From: Rhizobiales bacterium TMED25
GTDB taxonomy: Bacteria; Pseudomonadota; Alphaproteobacteria; Rhizobiales; TMED25
Assembly (NCBI GenBank): GCA_002168075.1
Contig: NHCE01000010.1
Coordinates: 270,154 to 334,153, forward strand
DNA: 64,000 nt
Reading direction: 5' to 3'
Below the pieces are notes generated by a model that worked only from the letters and a program-made list of their open reading frames with translations, was not told where the DNA came from and did not search any database. This document shows positions 39,801 to 49,885 of this stretch, piece by piece (positions within the stretch are counted from its first letter, which is position 1; each line of letters starts with the position of its first letter). The position numbers and the translations under genes are program-made.

Positions 39801-40225
39801 TCTCAGATGATGCAAACCTAGTTAAAATTTTTGCTGAGTCTGGACCAAACCCAAATCGTCCAGACATATATAACGTAAGGTTTAAGTTATTAAAAACTGA
39901 ATTTCAAATTGAAGATGAATTAATATATGTCAATGATATGCAATTATTTGGCCCATCCGACAGGCTGAAACTCCAGGGTAAAAGCAATAGCGTGACAGGT
40001 AGATTTAAGTTCCAAGGTGATTATTGCGCAGACTATCTCTCTAACGCCTCTTTTGGTTCTATTCCATTGTTCGGACCACTCCTATCAGGTGGGAGTGAGA
40101 ACTGCCTCAGTGCTACGCCAATTAAAATTGAAAGAGATAAATCTGGTGATGCAATTTATTCGAGTATAAACCCAATTGGAACTGTCGCACCTGGAATATT
40201 TAGAGACTTATTTGATTATAATTAA
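36827..40225 (+). CDS. Giant AsmA-like / DUF3971 envelope protein (YhdP-type)
   Basis: A 1132-residue protein with one N-terminal membrane helix (about residues 10-31) and a very long region of repeating beta-strand character rich in Asn, Asp, Ile and Ser. This fits the DUF3971/AsmA-like C-terminal architecture of YhdP/TamB-type proteins that bridge the periplasm. Such proteins are thought to carry phospholipids to the outer membrane. The C terminus (SIPLFGPLLSGG ... INPIGTVAPGIFRDLF) is the conserved AsmA-like end. Its place between bcp and tyrS is the usual one in alphaproteobacteria. The stop overlaps that of tyrS by 4 nt. Confidence 0.85.
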   Translation: MSVKSIFKFLLYSIIILFIIVVIALLGANTWLNSKLDRGNLDLSLIKSYVFDILNDSDLYSIEADALEMSKTPEGQVLLYFKNVNFYDHKNIMSIETPTVIIENQIITYALGSLSNLFTGGHLKSDVSVIRPRININLDKSQVIESLMVADDKGEQVIEGGQISQSISFDIENELPVKDHFYQIYFRYLHSLLSSKSDNELNSFLNLFSSLALKDATIGISSFENNINFNNLQINFLSDDQSRNLVVTYPMNKTEDELGVGISINNNSDSALTNIDITFKNLIPDNFIYPSEKIGLNTFYNGALSGRLNANINNLGRITDSTLDLNVSQGAMKISLPYSKTDILEIEDAYISSAYNSADQAFNINELVLEQDGYNVKSKGALYLNYNELGNVFEIDTTLTNLTIEKDKNSIIENSDLNLNINLNNGNIIFGEFSGQMGEGEILITNTQRIDYQEYKLLLSNANAIDIKSLINNIDSLNFAQWFESNVNEAKINEVLWSFKILDSGEFIDSDLSMDFENSSFYYYDTHPPINNATGNIGIKDQSIIIELSKGEMNLDDDQSIDINSIKGSILGKGKDQIANFSLELDSDINNLWSYLEIVQFNNLDIINQKEQLKGQASINSVIKFPIPMDSSKDLEIEANILVEEGRYILSEQDSLIIPNAKIDFRDNTIKTNGELNYKGIASKFTTITSLDADLSTEINLSTSVSPTEINILQPFFGEFIGGFGRVPTDIKIVIPLNDLDNIEKMELRANLTDIITQYPSLNWRKGVNERAELTSILTKVPTEDDIEKTDYNIKFLYDSDSVFLDGYFLATSDFKAKNLIVTNFSSPKVQGLKFDVQIDTEGVGNVYLEASKIDISSFIDSDIFMRSNQNIPIPNLNNINLNVLEIDKVIGKNGEDISSINGRINLNDGKIKEMDLAGNFNQNKDTLIQIVYRGADSDLPVDLGVTTDDGGAFLRFMGIYNQAQEGYMQLRATGRNINNMTGQMGIEDILVSDDANLVKIFAESGPNPNRPDIYNVRFKLLKTEFQIEDELIYVNDMQLFGPSDRLKLQGKSNSVTGRFKFQGDYCADYLSNASFGSIPLFGPLLSGGSENCLSATPIKIERDKSGDAIYSSINPIGTVAPGIFRDLFDYN

Positions 40226-41478
40226 GAGTCTAAACTTAATAATAAATGTTTCTTTTTGCCAAATGATAGTTTTAGTTTGTTGATCTCTGTTGTTGATAAT
40301 TCTGCTGATGGATCTGTTATTGTTTGGTCATTAATTTTTATTGCACCATTTAGTATCGATTTTCTTGCATCACTATTGGATTTGGAAAAACCAACCTTAA
40401 CCAACAAAGTTAAGAGACCGATATTATCTACAAAATCACTTCTATTTAAGTGATACAATGGTAAGTTCTCTGAAATAATTTTTTTCTCATATGTTTCTAA
40501 TGCTGATTTATATACAAGATCGGCAATATCACCTCCATGAGTATTTTTTGTAACTTCATTAGCTAGGATTTTTTTAGCCTCATTCAATTCTGAACCCTGT
40601 AATTCTTCGAGTTTTTGAATCTCACCTAAAGGTAGTGTTGTGAATAGTTTCAAAAATCTATTTACATCTCTATCATCTGTATTCCTCCAAAATTGCCAAA
40701 ACTCATGAGGATTCGTAAGATCTTCATCCAGCCAGATAGCTCCATCAGATGTTTTCCCCATCTTACTTCCAGATGACGTAGTTATTAGTGGAGTGGTAAT
40801 AGCAAATGCTTCAGTTTGATCAACTCTTCTTATCAATTCTATTCCATTAATAATATTACCCCATTGATCCGACCCGCCTAATTGCAATTTACAATTATGA
40901 CGCCTGTTTAGCTCCCAAAAATCGTAGGCTTGAAAAAGCATATAGTTAAATTCAAGAAAAGAGAGAGGTTGTTCTCTATCAAGCCTCAACTTTACTGAGT
41001 CGAAGGATAGCATTCTGTTTACAGTAAAGTGTTTACCAAAGTCTCTCAGAAAAGTGATATAATTTAAATCAGTGAGCCAATTTGAATTATTTTCAATTAT
41101 TATTTTCTCATTATCAAAATTAAGAAATTTTTTAAAAACTTTTAGAATGCCACTCTGGTTATTCGCAATATTTTTTATATCTAATATTTTACGACTTTCA
41201 TCTTTTCCTGACGGATCCCCAATTAATGTTGTTCCCCCACCTAGAAGAACTATTGGTTTATGACCAAAGTCTTGTAGCCATTTAAGAAGCATAATTTGCA
41301 GTAGTGATCCTACGTGAAGACTTTCCGCTGTCAAATCAAAACCAATATAGCCGATGATCTCATTTGAATTAAAATAATCATCAATTGAGTGATCATTAGT
41401 TGTTTGATGAATAAAGCCTCTTTCATTGAGAATATTTAGTAGATCTGAGCTATACTTTTTTTTTGTTGTATTTGGCAT
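40222..41478 (-). CDS. tyrS: Tyrosyl-tRNA synthetase
   Basis: Class I synthetase charging tRNA-Tyr. The HIGH-type motif appears as HVGSLLQ after GFDLTAESL, GGSDQWGNI marks the tyrosine site, and the KMSKS loop is SKMGKTSDG. A C-terminal S4 domain (about residues 355-415) is present. The length of 418 is normal. It diverges from anmK across 61 nt. Confidence 0.96.
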   Translation of the reverse strand: MPNTTKKKYSSDLLNILNERGFIHQTTNDHSIDDYFNSNEIIGYIGFDLTAESLHVGSLLQIMLLKWLQDFGHKPIVLLGGGTTLIGDPSGKDESRKILDIKNIANNQSGILKVFKKFLNFDNEKIIIENNSNWLTDLNYITFLRDFGKHFTVNRMLSFDSVKLRLDREQPLSFLEFNYMLFQAYDFWELNRRHNCKLQLGGSDQWGNIINGIELIRRVDQTEAFAITTPLITTSSGSKMGKTSDGAIWLDEDLTNPHEFWQFWRNTDDRDVNRFLKLFTTLPLGEIQKLEELQGSELNEAKKILANEVTKNTHGGDIADLVYKSALETYEKKIISENLPLYHLNRSDFVDNIGLLTLLVKVGFSKSNSDARKSILNGAIKINDQTITDPSAELSTTEINKLKLSFGKKKHLLLSLDS

Positions 41479-41539
41479 TCTCTTAGCTAAATTGAAAATA
41501 ATTAAAATAATATTAAATACCTAAACCATTTTTATAAAA

Positions 41540-42661
41540 ATGATAGAAAAAATAAACTCAAAAAAGTTTTACGCTGTTGGTATAATGAGCGGAACATCAA
41601 TGGATGGCATAGATGCATCACTCATATTAACGGATGGTTATGAGTTTTGTGAAGTTATACAAAATGTCTATAGTGAATACACCGATTCAACAAGAGCTGA
41701 TCTAATAAAAATTCAAGAAAATTTTCAAAGTAATGTTGAATCCAATGAGGATATTGATTTTCTAAGTAGATCTCTTGGAATTTTTAATATTGAGGCAATA
41801 AAGCCAATATTTGATTTTGCTGAGAAGAATGGCATAGAGATTGATGTAATTGGTTATCATGGGCAGACTGTTTATCATAGTCCAGCGTATAAGGTATCAA
41901 TTCAGATAGGTGATCCTCAATCCTTAGCAAATTTCTTCCATACAAGAGTAGTATTTGAATTTAGGTCTCTTGATATTTTGAATGGTGGTCAAGGTGCACC
42001 TTTAACACCGATATACCACAAGGCAAAATTTAATAAACAACTAGAGCATCCATATGCCATCTTAAATATTGGAGGTATATCAAACTTGACATATATCAAT
42101 CATGAAGAAATAATTGCATTTGATATTGGACCAGGTAATGCAATAATAGACGATTTAGTAAGATTTTTATTTAAAAAACAAATCGATGAGGAAGGTGAGA
42201 TTGCAAGTTCTGGTGTTATAAATTTTCAATTGGTTGAGGAGTTTATGGAAGATGATTATTTCAAGGTTAGCCCTCCAAAGTCTCTGGATAGAAACTATTT
42301 TAATAAATATACTGAACTATTAAGTGGTGACCCAGCAGACAAAATAGCCACAGCATCATTTTTTACAGTTAGAGCAATTATTAGGTCATTGGAATATTTC
42401 TCTGAAACACCAAAAAATATTGTGATTTGTGGTGGGGGTAGTAAAAATAATTTCTTAATTAAGCAAATAGCAAAATACGCTAAATCAAATATATTACTCG
42501 CAGAGGATCTAAATTTTAACTCGAATTTTATAGAGGCAGAGGCGTTTGGATTTTTAGCTGTAAGAAGGCTTCTAAATGAGCCAATTTCTTACCCTAATAC
42601 AACAGGTGTAAAGGAACCGTTGTGCGGAGGTAAAGTTTATGACCCGTCAAAATCTATTTAG
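41540..42661 (+). CDS. anmK: Anhydro-N-acetylmuramic acid kinase
   Basis: Phosphorylates and opens 1,6-anhydro-MurNAc released by lytic transglycosylases, returning cell-wall sugars to metabolism. The GIMSGTSMDGIDASLI ATP-binding motif, GYHGQTVYHSP, LNIGGISNLTYI and FDIGPGNAIIDDL are all present, and the length of 373 is typical. It is the only peptidoglycan-recycling gene in the window. It overlaps the following reverse gene by 8 nt. Confidence 0.95.
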   Translation: MIEKINSKKFYAVGIMSGTSMDGIDASLILTDGYEFCEVIQNVYSEYTDSTRADLIKIQENFQSNVESNEDIDFLSRSLGIFNIEAIKPIFDFAEKNGIEIDVIGYHGQTVYHSPAYKVSIQIGDPQSLANFFHTRVVFEFRSLDILNGGQGAPLTPIYHKAKFNKQLEHPYAILNIGGISNLTYINHEEIIAFDIGPGNAIIDDLVRFLFKKQIDEEGEIASSGVINFQLVEEFMEDDYFKVSPPKSLDRNYFNKYTELLSGDPADKIATASFFTVRAIIRSLEYFSETPKNIVICGGGSKNNFLIKQIAKYAKSNILLAEDLNFNSNFIEAEAFGFLAVRRLLNEPISYPNTTGVKEPLCGGKVYDPSKSI

Positions 42662-43307
42662 AGTTTTCCTTGAGGGAAGTATAAATATAGTTTGATATGA
42701 CTTCATTTAGTTCTTCAATATTATTATCGAAGAAATGATTGGCGTTATCAATAAGTGAATGATGAATTTGAATACCTTTTTGATTTTGCAATCTATCAAC
42801 TAGCTTTTGAATATCTGCTTTTGGAGCAACTAAATCGTCATTTCCATTTACAATTAGACCGGATGATGGGCATGGGGCAAGAAAACTAAAATCATATAGA
42901 TTAGCTGGGGGGGCAATAGATATAAAAGATTCAATCTCAGGTCTCCTCATAAGCAGCTGCATTGAAATCCATGCTCCAAATGAAAATCCTACGACCCAAC
43001 ATCCAGTTGAGTCTCTGTTGAGGGATTGTATCCAATCAAGTGCTGAGGCCGCATCGGATAGCTCACCAATCCCAGCATCATACTCACCCTGACTCTTTCC
43101 AACACCCCTAAAATTAAATCGAAGAACAGAAAAACCATTTTTTACAAAAGTATAGTAGGCATTATGGGTAATTGGATTATTCATCGTCCCACCAAATTTT
43201 GGATGAGGATGTAGTATCAATACAATTTTTGATTCTGGATTCTCATTATGGTGGTAACGTCCCTCAATTCTACCTGATGGACCATTGAACATGATTTCTG
43301 GCATCAT
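42654..43307 (-). CDS. Alpha/beta hydrolase of the HPHPxxGG type
   Basis: A 217-residue serine hydrolase. The oxyanion-side motif LILHPHPKFGGTMNN, the nucleophile elbow GFSFGAW and a late His (NANHFF) form the expected triad set. Close relatives are found next to SUF or cysteine-desulfurase genes in alphaproteobacteria, as here, but no substrate is known. Two consecutive ATG codons follow a GAGGA site; the second, one codon in, is also possible. Confidence 0.88.
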   Translation of the reverse strand: MMPEIMFNGPSGRIEGRYHHNENPESKIVLILHPHPKFGGTMNNPITHNAYYTFVKNGFSVLRFNFRGVGKSQGEYDAGIGELSDAASALDWIQSLNRDSTGCWVVGFSFGAWISMQLLMRRPEIESFISIAPPANLYDFSFLAPCPSSGLIVNGNDDLVAPKADIQKLVDRLQNQKGIQIHHSLIDNANHFFDNNIEELNEVISNYIYTSLKENSK

Positions 43308-43420
43308 TATCCTCTATATCTTTAAATATGCATAATTAGCATATATAATTAATAATAGTAAATATAATTATATAATTTCTAAATAAATATATATATTAGA
43401 AGTTAACATAGAGGCGAAAA

Positions 43421-43912
43421 ATGAATTTTTCTTTAATATTCGAAGTTGTGGTGGTTGGGGTTTTTGCATGTATTATTTTTGATTTATGGCAACGTATTTT
43501 TCAATCTCTGACATCCATACCTCCAAGTAATTGGAGTATGGTTGGACGATGGTTTTTGAATTTATTAAATAAGCAGGTCTTATTTGTATCGGACCTGAAT
43601 AACGTACCTAAATTTGAAAATGAGACTATAGCAGGTTGGTCCCTGCATTACTCAATTGCTGTAGGCTACTCTTCTGTATATATGATTTTAAATAAATTTA
43701 ATCTGTTAGGGGTCGGACCAATAGACGGTATGATTTTTGGAATTATAAGTGTAGTTGTACCGTGGTTTTTCTTTTTACCAGCTCTTGGAAACGGAGTCTT
43801 GGGAAGACTAACTCCTAAACCAATATTAGTTTGTTCCTTGGCTTTGATGATGCATACAATATTTGGCATGTCAATTGGTACTGGTTACTTAGTATTTGAT
43901 TTGGTTGGTTGA
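43421..43912 (+). CDS. DUF2938 family membrane protein
   Basis: A 163-residue membrane protein of unknown function. The pattern matches DUF2938: an N-terminal helix with GVFACIIFDLWQRIF, the segment IPPSNWSMVGRW, AGWSLHYSIAVGYSSVY, a helix ending in PWFFFLPALGNGVLG, then TPKP before the last helix. About four membrane segments are visible. It ends 9 nt before the cysteine desulfurase gene and is probably the first gene of the SUF transcript. Confidence 0.83.
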   Translation: MNFSLIFEVVVVGVFACIIFDLWQRIFQSLTSIPPSNWSMVGRWFLNLLNKQVLFVSDLNNVPKFENETIAGWSLHYSIAVGYSSVYMILNKFNLLGVGPIDGMIFGIISVVVPWFFFLPALGNGVLGRLTPKPILVCSLALMMHTIFGMSIGTGYLVFDLVG

Positions 43913-43921
43913 GAGCAAAAA

Positions 43922-45055
43922 ATGAGAATATATTTTGACCACGCAGCCACAACCCCAATTAGATTTGAAGTGCAAGAATTCCTATCAAATCATGAAAATT
44001 TAAAATTCTATAACCCATCATCTGTACATGTAGAAGGTCAGAAGGCAAGGTCTAGTATCAACAACGCCAGAGATTTGATTGCATCATTACTTAAAAGTGA
44101 TCCTGACAATATTTTATTTACCTCAAGTGGAACCGAGTCTTGTAATTATGCCATCAACATGGCAATAGAAATTCATGCCATTAAAAATATAATATATTTA
44201 CCAACCGAGCATAGTGCTGTTATCGATCCTATAATTAATAAAAAAATTAATAAATACCAGTGCAAGATTACTAGTGAAGGGCTCATTGATTTAGAGGACT
44301 TTCAGAAATGTCTAAAAAAAACAAAAGAAAACACTTTGGTATGTGTTATGCTTTTAAATAATGAAACGGGAATCATTCAGCCGATTGAGCAAGTATCAAA
44401 GCTTTGCAATGAGCATGGTGCCTATTTATTTTCAGACATGATACAAGCCATCGGAAAGATAGATGTTTCAACATTTATCAAAATGGTTGATTTCGCATCA
44501 TTTGCTTCTCATAAAGTTGGTGGAATTCATGGTGTAGGTATGGTTTATTTCAAAGATAAGATTAAAATTTATAGAGATATTTTTGGAGGAGCTCAGGAGT
44601 TTGGGCGTCGTGGTGGAACTGAAAATGTGATTGGTATTCTGGCTTTTGCAATAGCATTAGAAGCCAGCTATGCCAAATTAGCTGATGAAAATAAAAAATA
44701 TAATCTATTGTATAATAAGCTTATAAGTGGTTTGAACGAAATATCGAATAAAATCATAATACCATCGCAAAATTCCTTGAAACACTCTAGTATTTCGACA
44801 GTGATATTCCCAGGAATAAAAGCAGAGAATTTAATTATTGGTCTTGATCTAGAAGGGATTGCGGTGAGTGCAGGGGCCGCATGTTCATCTGGTAAAATAG
44901 GTGGTTCACATGTGCTAAAGGCAATGAATTATAATAAAGAGCATGCTATGAGTTCAATTAGATTAAGTTTTGGATGGGATAATAATGAAGAACAAGTACA
45001 ATTCTTTCTCGATAGTATAAATAATTTATTACAGGGGATGAAATTTAAGTACTAA
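43922..45055 (+). CDS. Cysteine desulfurase, NifS/IscS-type
   Basis: PLP enzyme that takes sulfur from cysteine as an enzyme-bound persulfide. The N-terminal YFDHAATTP, the PLP lysine Lys198 in SHKVGG and the persulfide Cys321 in GAACSSGK are present. It has 377 residues. This group I (IscS-like) enzyme precedes sufB in alphaproteobacterial suf operons; a second, group II, desulfurase (sufS) follows later. The Rrf2-family repressor that often starts this operon is missing here. Confidence 0.93.
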   Translation: MRIYFDHAATTPIRFEVQEFLSNHENLKFYNPSSVHVEGQKARSSINNARDLIASLLKSDPDNILFTSSGTESCNYAINMAIEIHAIKNIIYLPTEHSAVIDPIINKKINKYQCKITSEGLIDLEDFQKCLKKTKENTLVCVMLLNNETGIIQPIEQVSKLCNEHGAYLFSDMIQAIGKIDVSTFIKMVDFASFASHKVGGIHGVGMVYFKDKIKIYRDIFGGAQEFGRRGGTENVIGILAFAIALEASYAKLADENKKYNLLYNKLISGLNEISNKIIIPSQNSLKHSSISTVIFPGIKAENLIIGLDLEGIAVSAGAACSSGKIGGSHVLKAMNYNKEHAMSSIRLSFGWDNNEEQVQFFLDSINNLLQGMKFKY

Positions 45056-45105
45056 TTAACTATATATATAATAGTCCTATTAACAAAGAATGATGAAATA
45101 ATTAA

Positions 45106-46572
45106 ATGCCAGCGGTAAAAGAAACAGTAAAACAAGTAGGCGACATTGGTGTCGAAAAATATAAATTTGGTTGGTCAACTGATCTAGAGACTGAAAAGGC
45201 TCCTATCGGCTTGTCCGAAGATACAATTAGATTCATATCACATAAAAAAGATGAGCCCAAGTGGATGCTCGATTGGAGGCTAGAGGCTTATCAGAGATTT
45301 CAGACAATGAAACAACCTAATTGGGCTAAAGTAGATTATCCTGATATCAATTTCAATGATATGTATTTTTATTCGGCTCCAAAAGATATTGATGGTCCTG
45401 CTTCTTTAGAAGATGTTGATCCGGAGTTACTAAAAACATACGATAAGTTAGGAATTCCCCTATTAGAGCAAGAAATGCTGGCTGGGGTTAAAAAAAATAT
45501 TGCTGTAGATGCTGTGTTTGACTCAGTTTCTGTCGTAACAACTTTTAAGGATAAATTAGCAGAAGTAGGAATAATTTTTTGTTCTATATCAGAAGCTATA
45601 AGAGAGCATCCGGATCTAGTACAAAAATATATCAGCTCAGTTGTACCAAAATCAGACAATTATTTCTCTGCACTTAACTGTGCAGTATTTACAGATGGTT
45701 CTTTTGTATACATACCCCCGAACACTCGATGCCCAATGGAATTATCGACGTATTTTAGAATTAACGATAAGAATACCGGTCAATTTGAAAGGACTCTAAT
45801 TATTGCTGATAAAGGCTCCTATGTTAGTTATCTAGAAGGGTGCACAGCTCCACAAAGAGATGAAAATCAACTTCATGCAGCCGTAGTCGAGCTCGTGGCA
45901 CTTGAGAATGCTGAAATAAAGTATTCAACTGTTCAAAATTGGTATCCCGGAGACGAAAATGGCGTAGGTGGTATATATAATTTTGTTACAAAGCGTGGAG
46001 ATTGTAGGGGAAGGAATTCAAAAATTTCTTGGACCCAAGTTGAAACTGGTTCAGCTGTTACTTGGAAATATCCCTCGTGCATACTGAGAGGCGATAATTC
46101 TGTTGGAGAGTTTTACTCAATTGCTATATCAAATGCATATCAACAGATTGACTCTGGAACAAAAATGGTTCATTTGGGTAAAAATACTACAAGCAAAATT
46201 ATATCTAAAGGAATTTCAGCTGGTAATTCTTCCAATGCATACAGAGGTCTTGTATCTTCTCATCGAAAAGCCGAGAAAGCTCGGAATTTTACACAGTGTG
46301 ATTCATTGTTAATCGGAAATAAATGTTCAGCTCATACAGTCCCATACATAGATTGTAAAAATTCATCATCCATATTCGAGCACGAAGCAACAACATCAAA
46401 AATATCTGATGATCAGATATTTTATTGTGGTCAGCGCGGAATAGGAACTGAAGACGCAATTGCTCTTATTGTGAATGGTTTTTGTAAAGAAGTACTACAG
46501 GAACTACCAATGGAGTTTGCAGTCGAGGCTCAAAAACTTGTTGGTATATCTCTTGAAGGCAGCGTTGGATAA
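45106..46572 (+). CDS. sufB: Fe-S cluster scaffold subunit SufB
   Basis: Part of the SufBC2D scaffold that builds iron-sulfur clusters. The beta-helix core with [41 protein letters not shown] and the C-terminal [27 protein letters not shown] is characteristic. The 488 residues are normal. It is 50 nt after the desulfurase, with a weak ribosome-binding site, so a separate promoter is possible. Confidence 0.97.
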   Translation: MPAVKETVKQVGDIGVEKYKFGWSTDLETEKAPIGLSEDTIRFISHKKDEPKWMLDWRLEAYQRFQTMKQPNWAKVDYPDINFNDMYFYSAPKDIDGPASLEDVDPELLKTYDKLGIPLLEQEMLAGVKKNIAVDAVFDSVSVVTTFKDKLAEVGIIFCSISEAIREHPDLVQKYISSVVPKSDNYFSALNCAVFTDGSFVYIPPNTRCPMELSTYFRINDKNTGQFERTLIIADKGSYVSYLEGCTAPQRDENQLHAAVVELVALENAEIKYSTVQNWYPGDENGVGGIYNFVTKRGDCRGRNSKISWTQVETGSAVTWKYPSCILRGDNSVGEFYSIAISNAYQQIDSGTKMVHLGKNTTSKIISKGISAGNSSNAYRGLVSSHRKAEKARNFTQCDSLLIGNKCSAHTVPYIDCKNSSSIFEHEATTSKISDDQIFYCGQRGIGTEDAIALIVNGFCKEVLQELPMEFAVEAQKLVGISLEGSVG

Positions 46573-46584
46573 AGGGGCTTGTGA

Positions 46585-47325
46585 ATGTTTAAAATTTCTA
46601 ATTTAACAGTTTCCATAGATGACAAGGAAATACTTAAGAACTTTGGTATTGAAGTTGGGCCAGGAGAGGTGCATGCAATAATGGGTCCAAATGGTTCTGG
46701 TAAATCTACACTTGCACATGTTTGCGCTGGAAAAGAAGAGTATACAGTTCTAAGTGGTAATGTTGTATTAAATGATGAAGAGCTGCTCGAAATGGAGCCT
46801 GAAGAACGCTCTACAAGAGGACTATTCCTTGCCTTTCAATATCCAATTGAAATCCCGGGGGTTACTACAATGACTTTTTTAAAGAGTTCACTTGAAGCCC
46901 ATTACAAGGCAAATGGGAGGGAGCCTCTTACAACACCCGAATTTATGAAATATGTTAAAAGTAAAGCTACAGAATTGAATATAGACGACTCTATGATAAA
47001 GAGGCCATTAAATGTAGGTTTTTCAGGTGGAGAAAAGAAACGGAACGAAATCTTACAAATGGCTTTGCTTGATCCCAAAATATGTATCTTAGATGAAACT
47101 GACTCAGGTCTAGACATAGATGCATTAAGATTAGTTGCTGAAGGAGTAAATAAGCTTAGAAATGACAATAGATCATTTATCGTTATTACTCACTACCAAA
47201 GATTGTTGGATTATATAAAGCCGGACTTTGTTCATATTATGCATGATGGAAAAATTATTCAAACCGGTGACAGTTCTCTTGCTCTAGACCTCGAAAAATC
47301 GGGCTATGCAAATTATATAAAGTAG
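46585..47325 (+). CDS. sufC: Fe-S assembly ATPase SufC
   Basis: ABC-type ATPase of the SufBC2D complex, cytosolic and not a transporter. Walker A is GPNGSGKST (about residues 34-42), the signature is FSGGEKKRNEIL, and Walker B is CILDETDSGLDIDAL. It has 246 residues. It sits 12 nt after sufB and 8 nt before sufD. Confidence 0.97.
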   Translation: MFKISNLTVSIDDKEILKNFGIEVGPGEVHAIMGPNGSGKSTLAHVCAGKEEYTVLSGNVVLNDEELLEMEPEERSTRGLFLAFQYPIEIPGVTTMTFLKSSLEAHYKANGREPLTTPEFMKYVKSKATELNIDDSMIKRPLNVGFSGGEKKRNEILQMALLDPKICILDETDSGLDIDALRLVAEGVNKLRNDNRSFIVITHYQRLLDYIKPDFVHIMHDGKIIQTGDSSLALDLEKSGYANYIK

Positions 47326-47333
47326 CAGCTTAA

Positions 47334-48668
47334 ATGTTAAAAAAAGATATTAGTCAGGAATTACAATCATATTGTAGAGAATACTTCTTCTCGCAAGATA
47401 AAAACTCGAAATTATATAATATCAGACTTGGTGCTTATGAGCTTTTTAAAATAAACGGACTACCTAATTCAAAAGACGAAAATTGGAAATATACAAATAT
47501 TTCTCAAAAAATTGATACGATCCCTGAGTACTCAAATAATTTGCCTGTACCTCTAAACATCAATAATTTTATCAATAATTTTGATATTATGAAAAAATTA
47601 AAAGAAACAAATGATACTGTTCTGGTGTTTATGGATGGCTCCCTCCAGAGGCAACTGTCGATTATTGATCCAAATAAAAAAAATATTGAAATTTCATCCC
47701 TAAACGAAGATGTTCCTGATTGGGCACTAGAGATAATATCTGATAAACACTCCGAAAACTCAGATCAAATATTTGATATCAATACTATCTTGATGCAAGA
47801 TGGTGCTCTAATAAATATTAAGCAAAACAAGGAAAAAGTAGATAATGTTTATATAGTGCATGTTGGCAATAATAATGGCTTTTTCAATTATAGACATGTT
47901 ATCAATATTGAACAGGGAGCAAGAGCAAATATCATTGAATTGAAAATTTCAAACAGGATTGATATTAACGCTCTATATACATCATCTATTATATGGAAAT
48001 TAGCTGATAATTGCATAGTCAATAATGTAAAGTACCAGTCTCATAATCAACTGACAGTTGGATTTAATCAGCAATATGCAGATATTGGTAATAATGTCGA
48101 GTTTAATAGTTTTACAATATCATCAGGGTCAAAATTATTAAGAGAATATAGAAGTATAAACTGTAACGGTTCAGGAAGCGATGTATCAATATCAGGTATC
48201 AATCTACTTGATGGAGATAGTCATATCGACACATTTTTATTAGTTAAACACATAGCACCTAATACAACCAGCAGAGAAAAGTATAAATCTATTTTGAATG
48301 ATCGTTCAAGGGGTGTATTTCAAGGTAATATTATTGTTGATCCAGAAGCTCAGAAAACACTAGCTAAGCAGTCTATTGATGCCCTTATCCTATCTGATAA
48401 AGCTGAGCATGACGCAAAGCCAGAATTAGAAATTTATGCAGATGATGTACAATGTGGGCATGGTGCAACAACTGGGCAAATAAGCGAAGATTCACTTTTT
48501 TATTTAAAGTCTCGCGGGATTCCTGAAGAGGAAGCAAAAACTCTTCTAGTCCAGGCATTCTTATTGGAAGCTCTTGATGAGGTTAAAGATAAGAATACTA
48601 TCCTAATCTTCAGCGATGTAATGAAAAATATCTTAAACCGTGTTTCAAAGGGTAGTTTAAATGTATGA
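47334..48668 (+). CDS. sufD: Fe-S assembly subunit SufD
   Basis: SufB paralogue in the SufBC2D scaffold. An N-terminal helical region (GLPNSKDENWKYTNIS) precedes the beta-helix, and the C-terminal DVQCGHGATTGQISEDSLFYLKSRGI is the SufD signature. At 444 residues it matches the family. It overlaps sufS by 8 nt. Confidence 0.95.
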   Translation: MLKKDISQELQSYCREYFFSQDKNSKLYNIRLGAYELFKINGLPNSKDENWKYTNISQKIDTIPEYSNNLPVPLNINNFINNFDIMKKLKETNDTVLVFMDGSLQRQLSIIDPNKKNIEISSLNEDVPDWALEIISDKHSENSDQIFDINTILMQDGALINIKQNKEKVDNVYIVHVGNNNGFFNYRHVINIEQGARANIIELKISNRIDINALYTSSIIWKLADNCIVNNVKYQSHNQLTVGFNQQYADIGNNVEFNSFTISSGSKLLREYRSINCNGSGSDVSISGINLLDGDSHIDTFLLVKHIAPNTTSREKYKSILNDRSRGVFQGNIIVDPEAQKTLAKQSIDALILSDKAEHDAKPELEIYADDVQCGHGATTGQISEDSLFYLKSRGIPEEEAKTLLVQAFLLEALDEVKDKNTILIFSDVMKNILNRVSKGSLNV

Positions 48669-49875
48669 CATAGAAAAGATCAGAAGTGATTTTCCAATAT
48701 TTAGTAAAAAAGTTAACGATCATGATCTTGTGTATTTAGATAACGCTGCATCTTCCCAAAAACCTCAGGTCGTTATTGATGCTATCAGCAAAGCATATAG
48801 TGAAGAATATGCAAATGTACACAGAGGAATTCATTATTTATCCATGAAAGCAACAGAAAATTATGAGAATGCTCGTATTGAAGTGTCAAAATATCTTAAA
48901 TCAAACTCTACTGATCAAATTATTTTCACAAAAAATGCTACTGAGGCAATAAATCTAGTCGCTTCGTCTTTTGGAGATAATATAAATGAAGGGGACGAAA
49001 TTATCTTATCAATGCTTGAGCATCACTCCAATATCGTACCTTGGCATTTTCTTCGAGAAAAAAAGAAGGCGGTTATCAAGTGGTTAGATATTGATAAAAA
49101 TGGGTTTGTTGAGATCGATAAATTAAAGTCATTGATCACACCTAAAACAAAGATTATTGGAATAACCCATATGTCAAATGTACTAGGTACGATCCAGCCT
49201 ATAAAAGAGATAATAGAATTAGCTCACGAACACAATATACCGGTATTAGTGGATGGTACTCAAGGAGCTGTTCATAATCCTCTTGATTTATCAGAATTAG
49301 ATGTAGATTTCTATGTTCTAACAGGACATAAACTATATGGACCATCCGGAATTGGTGTTTTATATGCCAGGAAAGATCATCTTGAGAATATGAAACCTTT
49401 TCAAGGCGGTGGGGAGATGATAGATCAAGTAACCCGAGAAAACGTTACATATGCATCAGGCCATCAGAGGTTTGAAGCTGGAACCCCTCCAATTGCTCAA
49501 GCTATAGGATTAGGTGCAGCGATTGAATATATTAATGGCATAGGATTAGATGAAATACAAAAGCATGAAAGAACAATAAGTGAGTATGCTAAAGAAAAGT
49601 TGAGGAATATCGATGGACTTTCTTTCTTATTAGATCCATCTCATAGCCAAGGTATATTTTCATTTACAATGTCGGGGTCTCATCCACACGATATAAGTAC
49701 AATAATAGATAAGAAGGGTATCGCAATAAGAGCTGGCTCACATTGTGCAGAACCACTCTTACATGACTTTGGTGTTACTTCAACTTGTCGTGCTTCAATT
49801 GGAATGTACAATAACGAGAAAGATATTGATCATTTATGTGAGTCTTTGCTATATTGTAAGAAATTTTTCTCTTAG
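48661..49875 (+). CDS. sufS: Cysteine desulfurase SufS
   Basis: Group II desulfurase feeding the SUF scaffold. YLDNAASSQKPQ, the PLP lysine Lys224 in TGHKLYGP, the RFEAGTPP motif and Cys362 in RAGSHCAEPLL are intact. It has 404 residues. It normally needs SufE or SufU as sulfur acceptor; neither is in the operon. Confidence 0.96.
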   Translation: MYDIEKIRSDFPIFSKKVNDHDLVYLDNAASSQKPQVVIDAISKAYSEEYANVHRGIHYLSMKATENYENARIEVSKYLKSNSTDQIIFTKNATEAINLVASSFGDNINEGDEIILSMLEHHSNIVPWHFLREKKKAVIKWLDIDKNGFVEIDKLKSLITPKTKIIGITHMSNVLGTIQPIKEIIELAHEHNIPVLVDGTQGAVHNPLDLSELDVDFYVLTGHKLYGPSGIGVLYARKDHLENMKPFQGGGEMIDQVTRENVTYASGHQRFEAGTPPIAQAIGLGAAIEYINGIGLDEIQKHERTISEYAKEKLRNIDGLSFLLDPSHSQGIFSFTMSGSHPHDISTIIDKKGIAIRAGSHCAEPLLHDFGVTSTCRASIGMYNNEKDIDHLCESLLYCKKFFS

Positions 49876-49885
49876 GATTTTTATA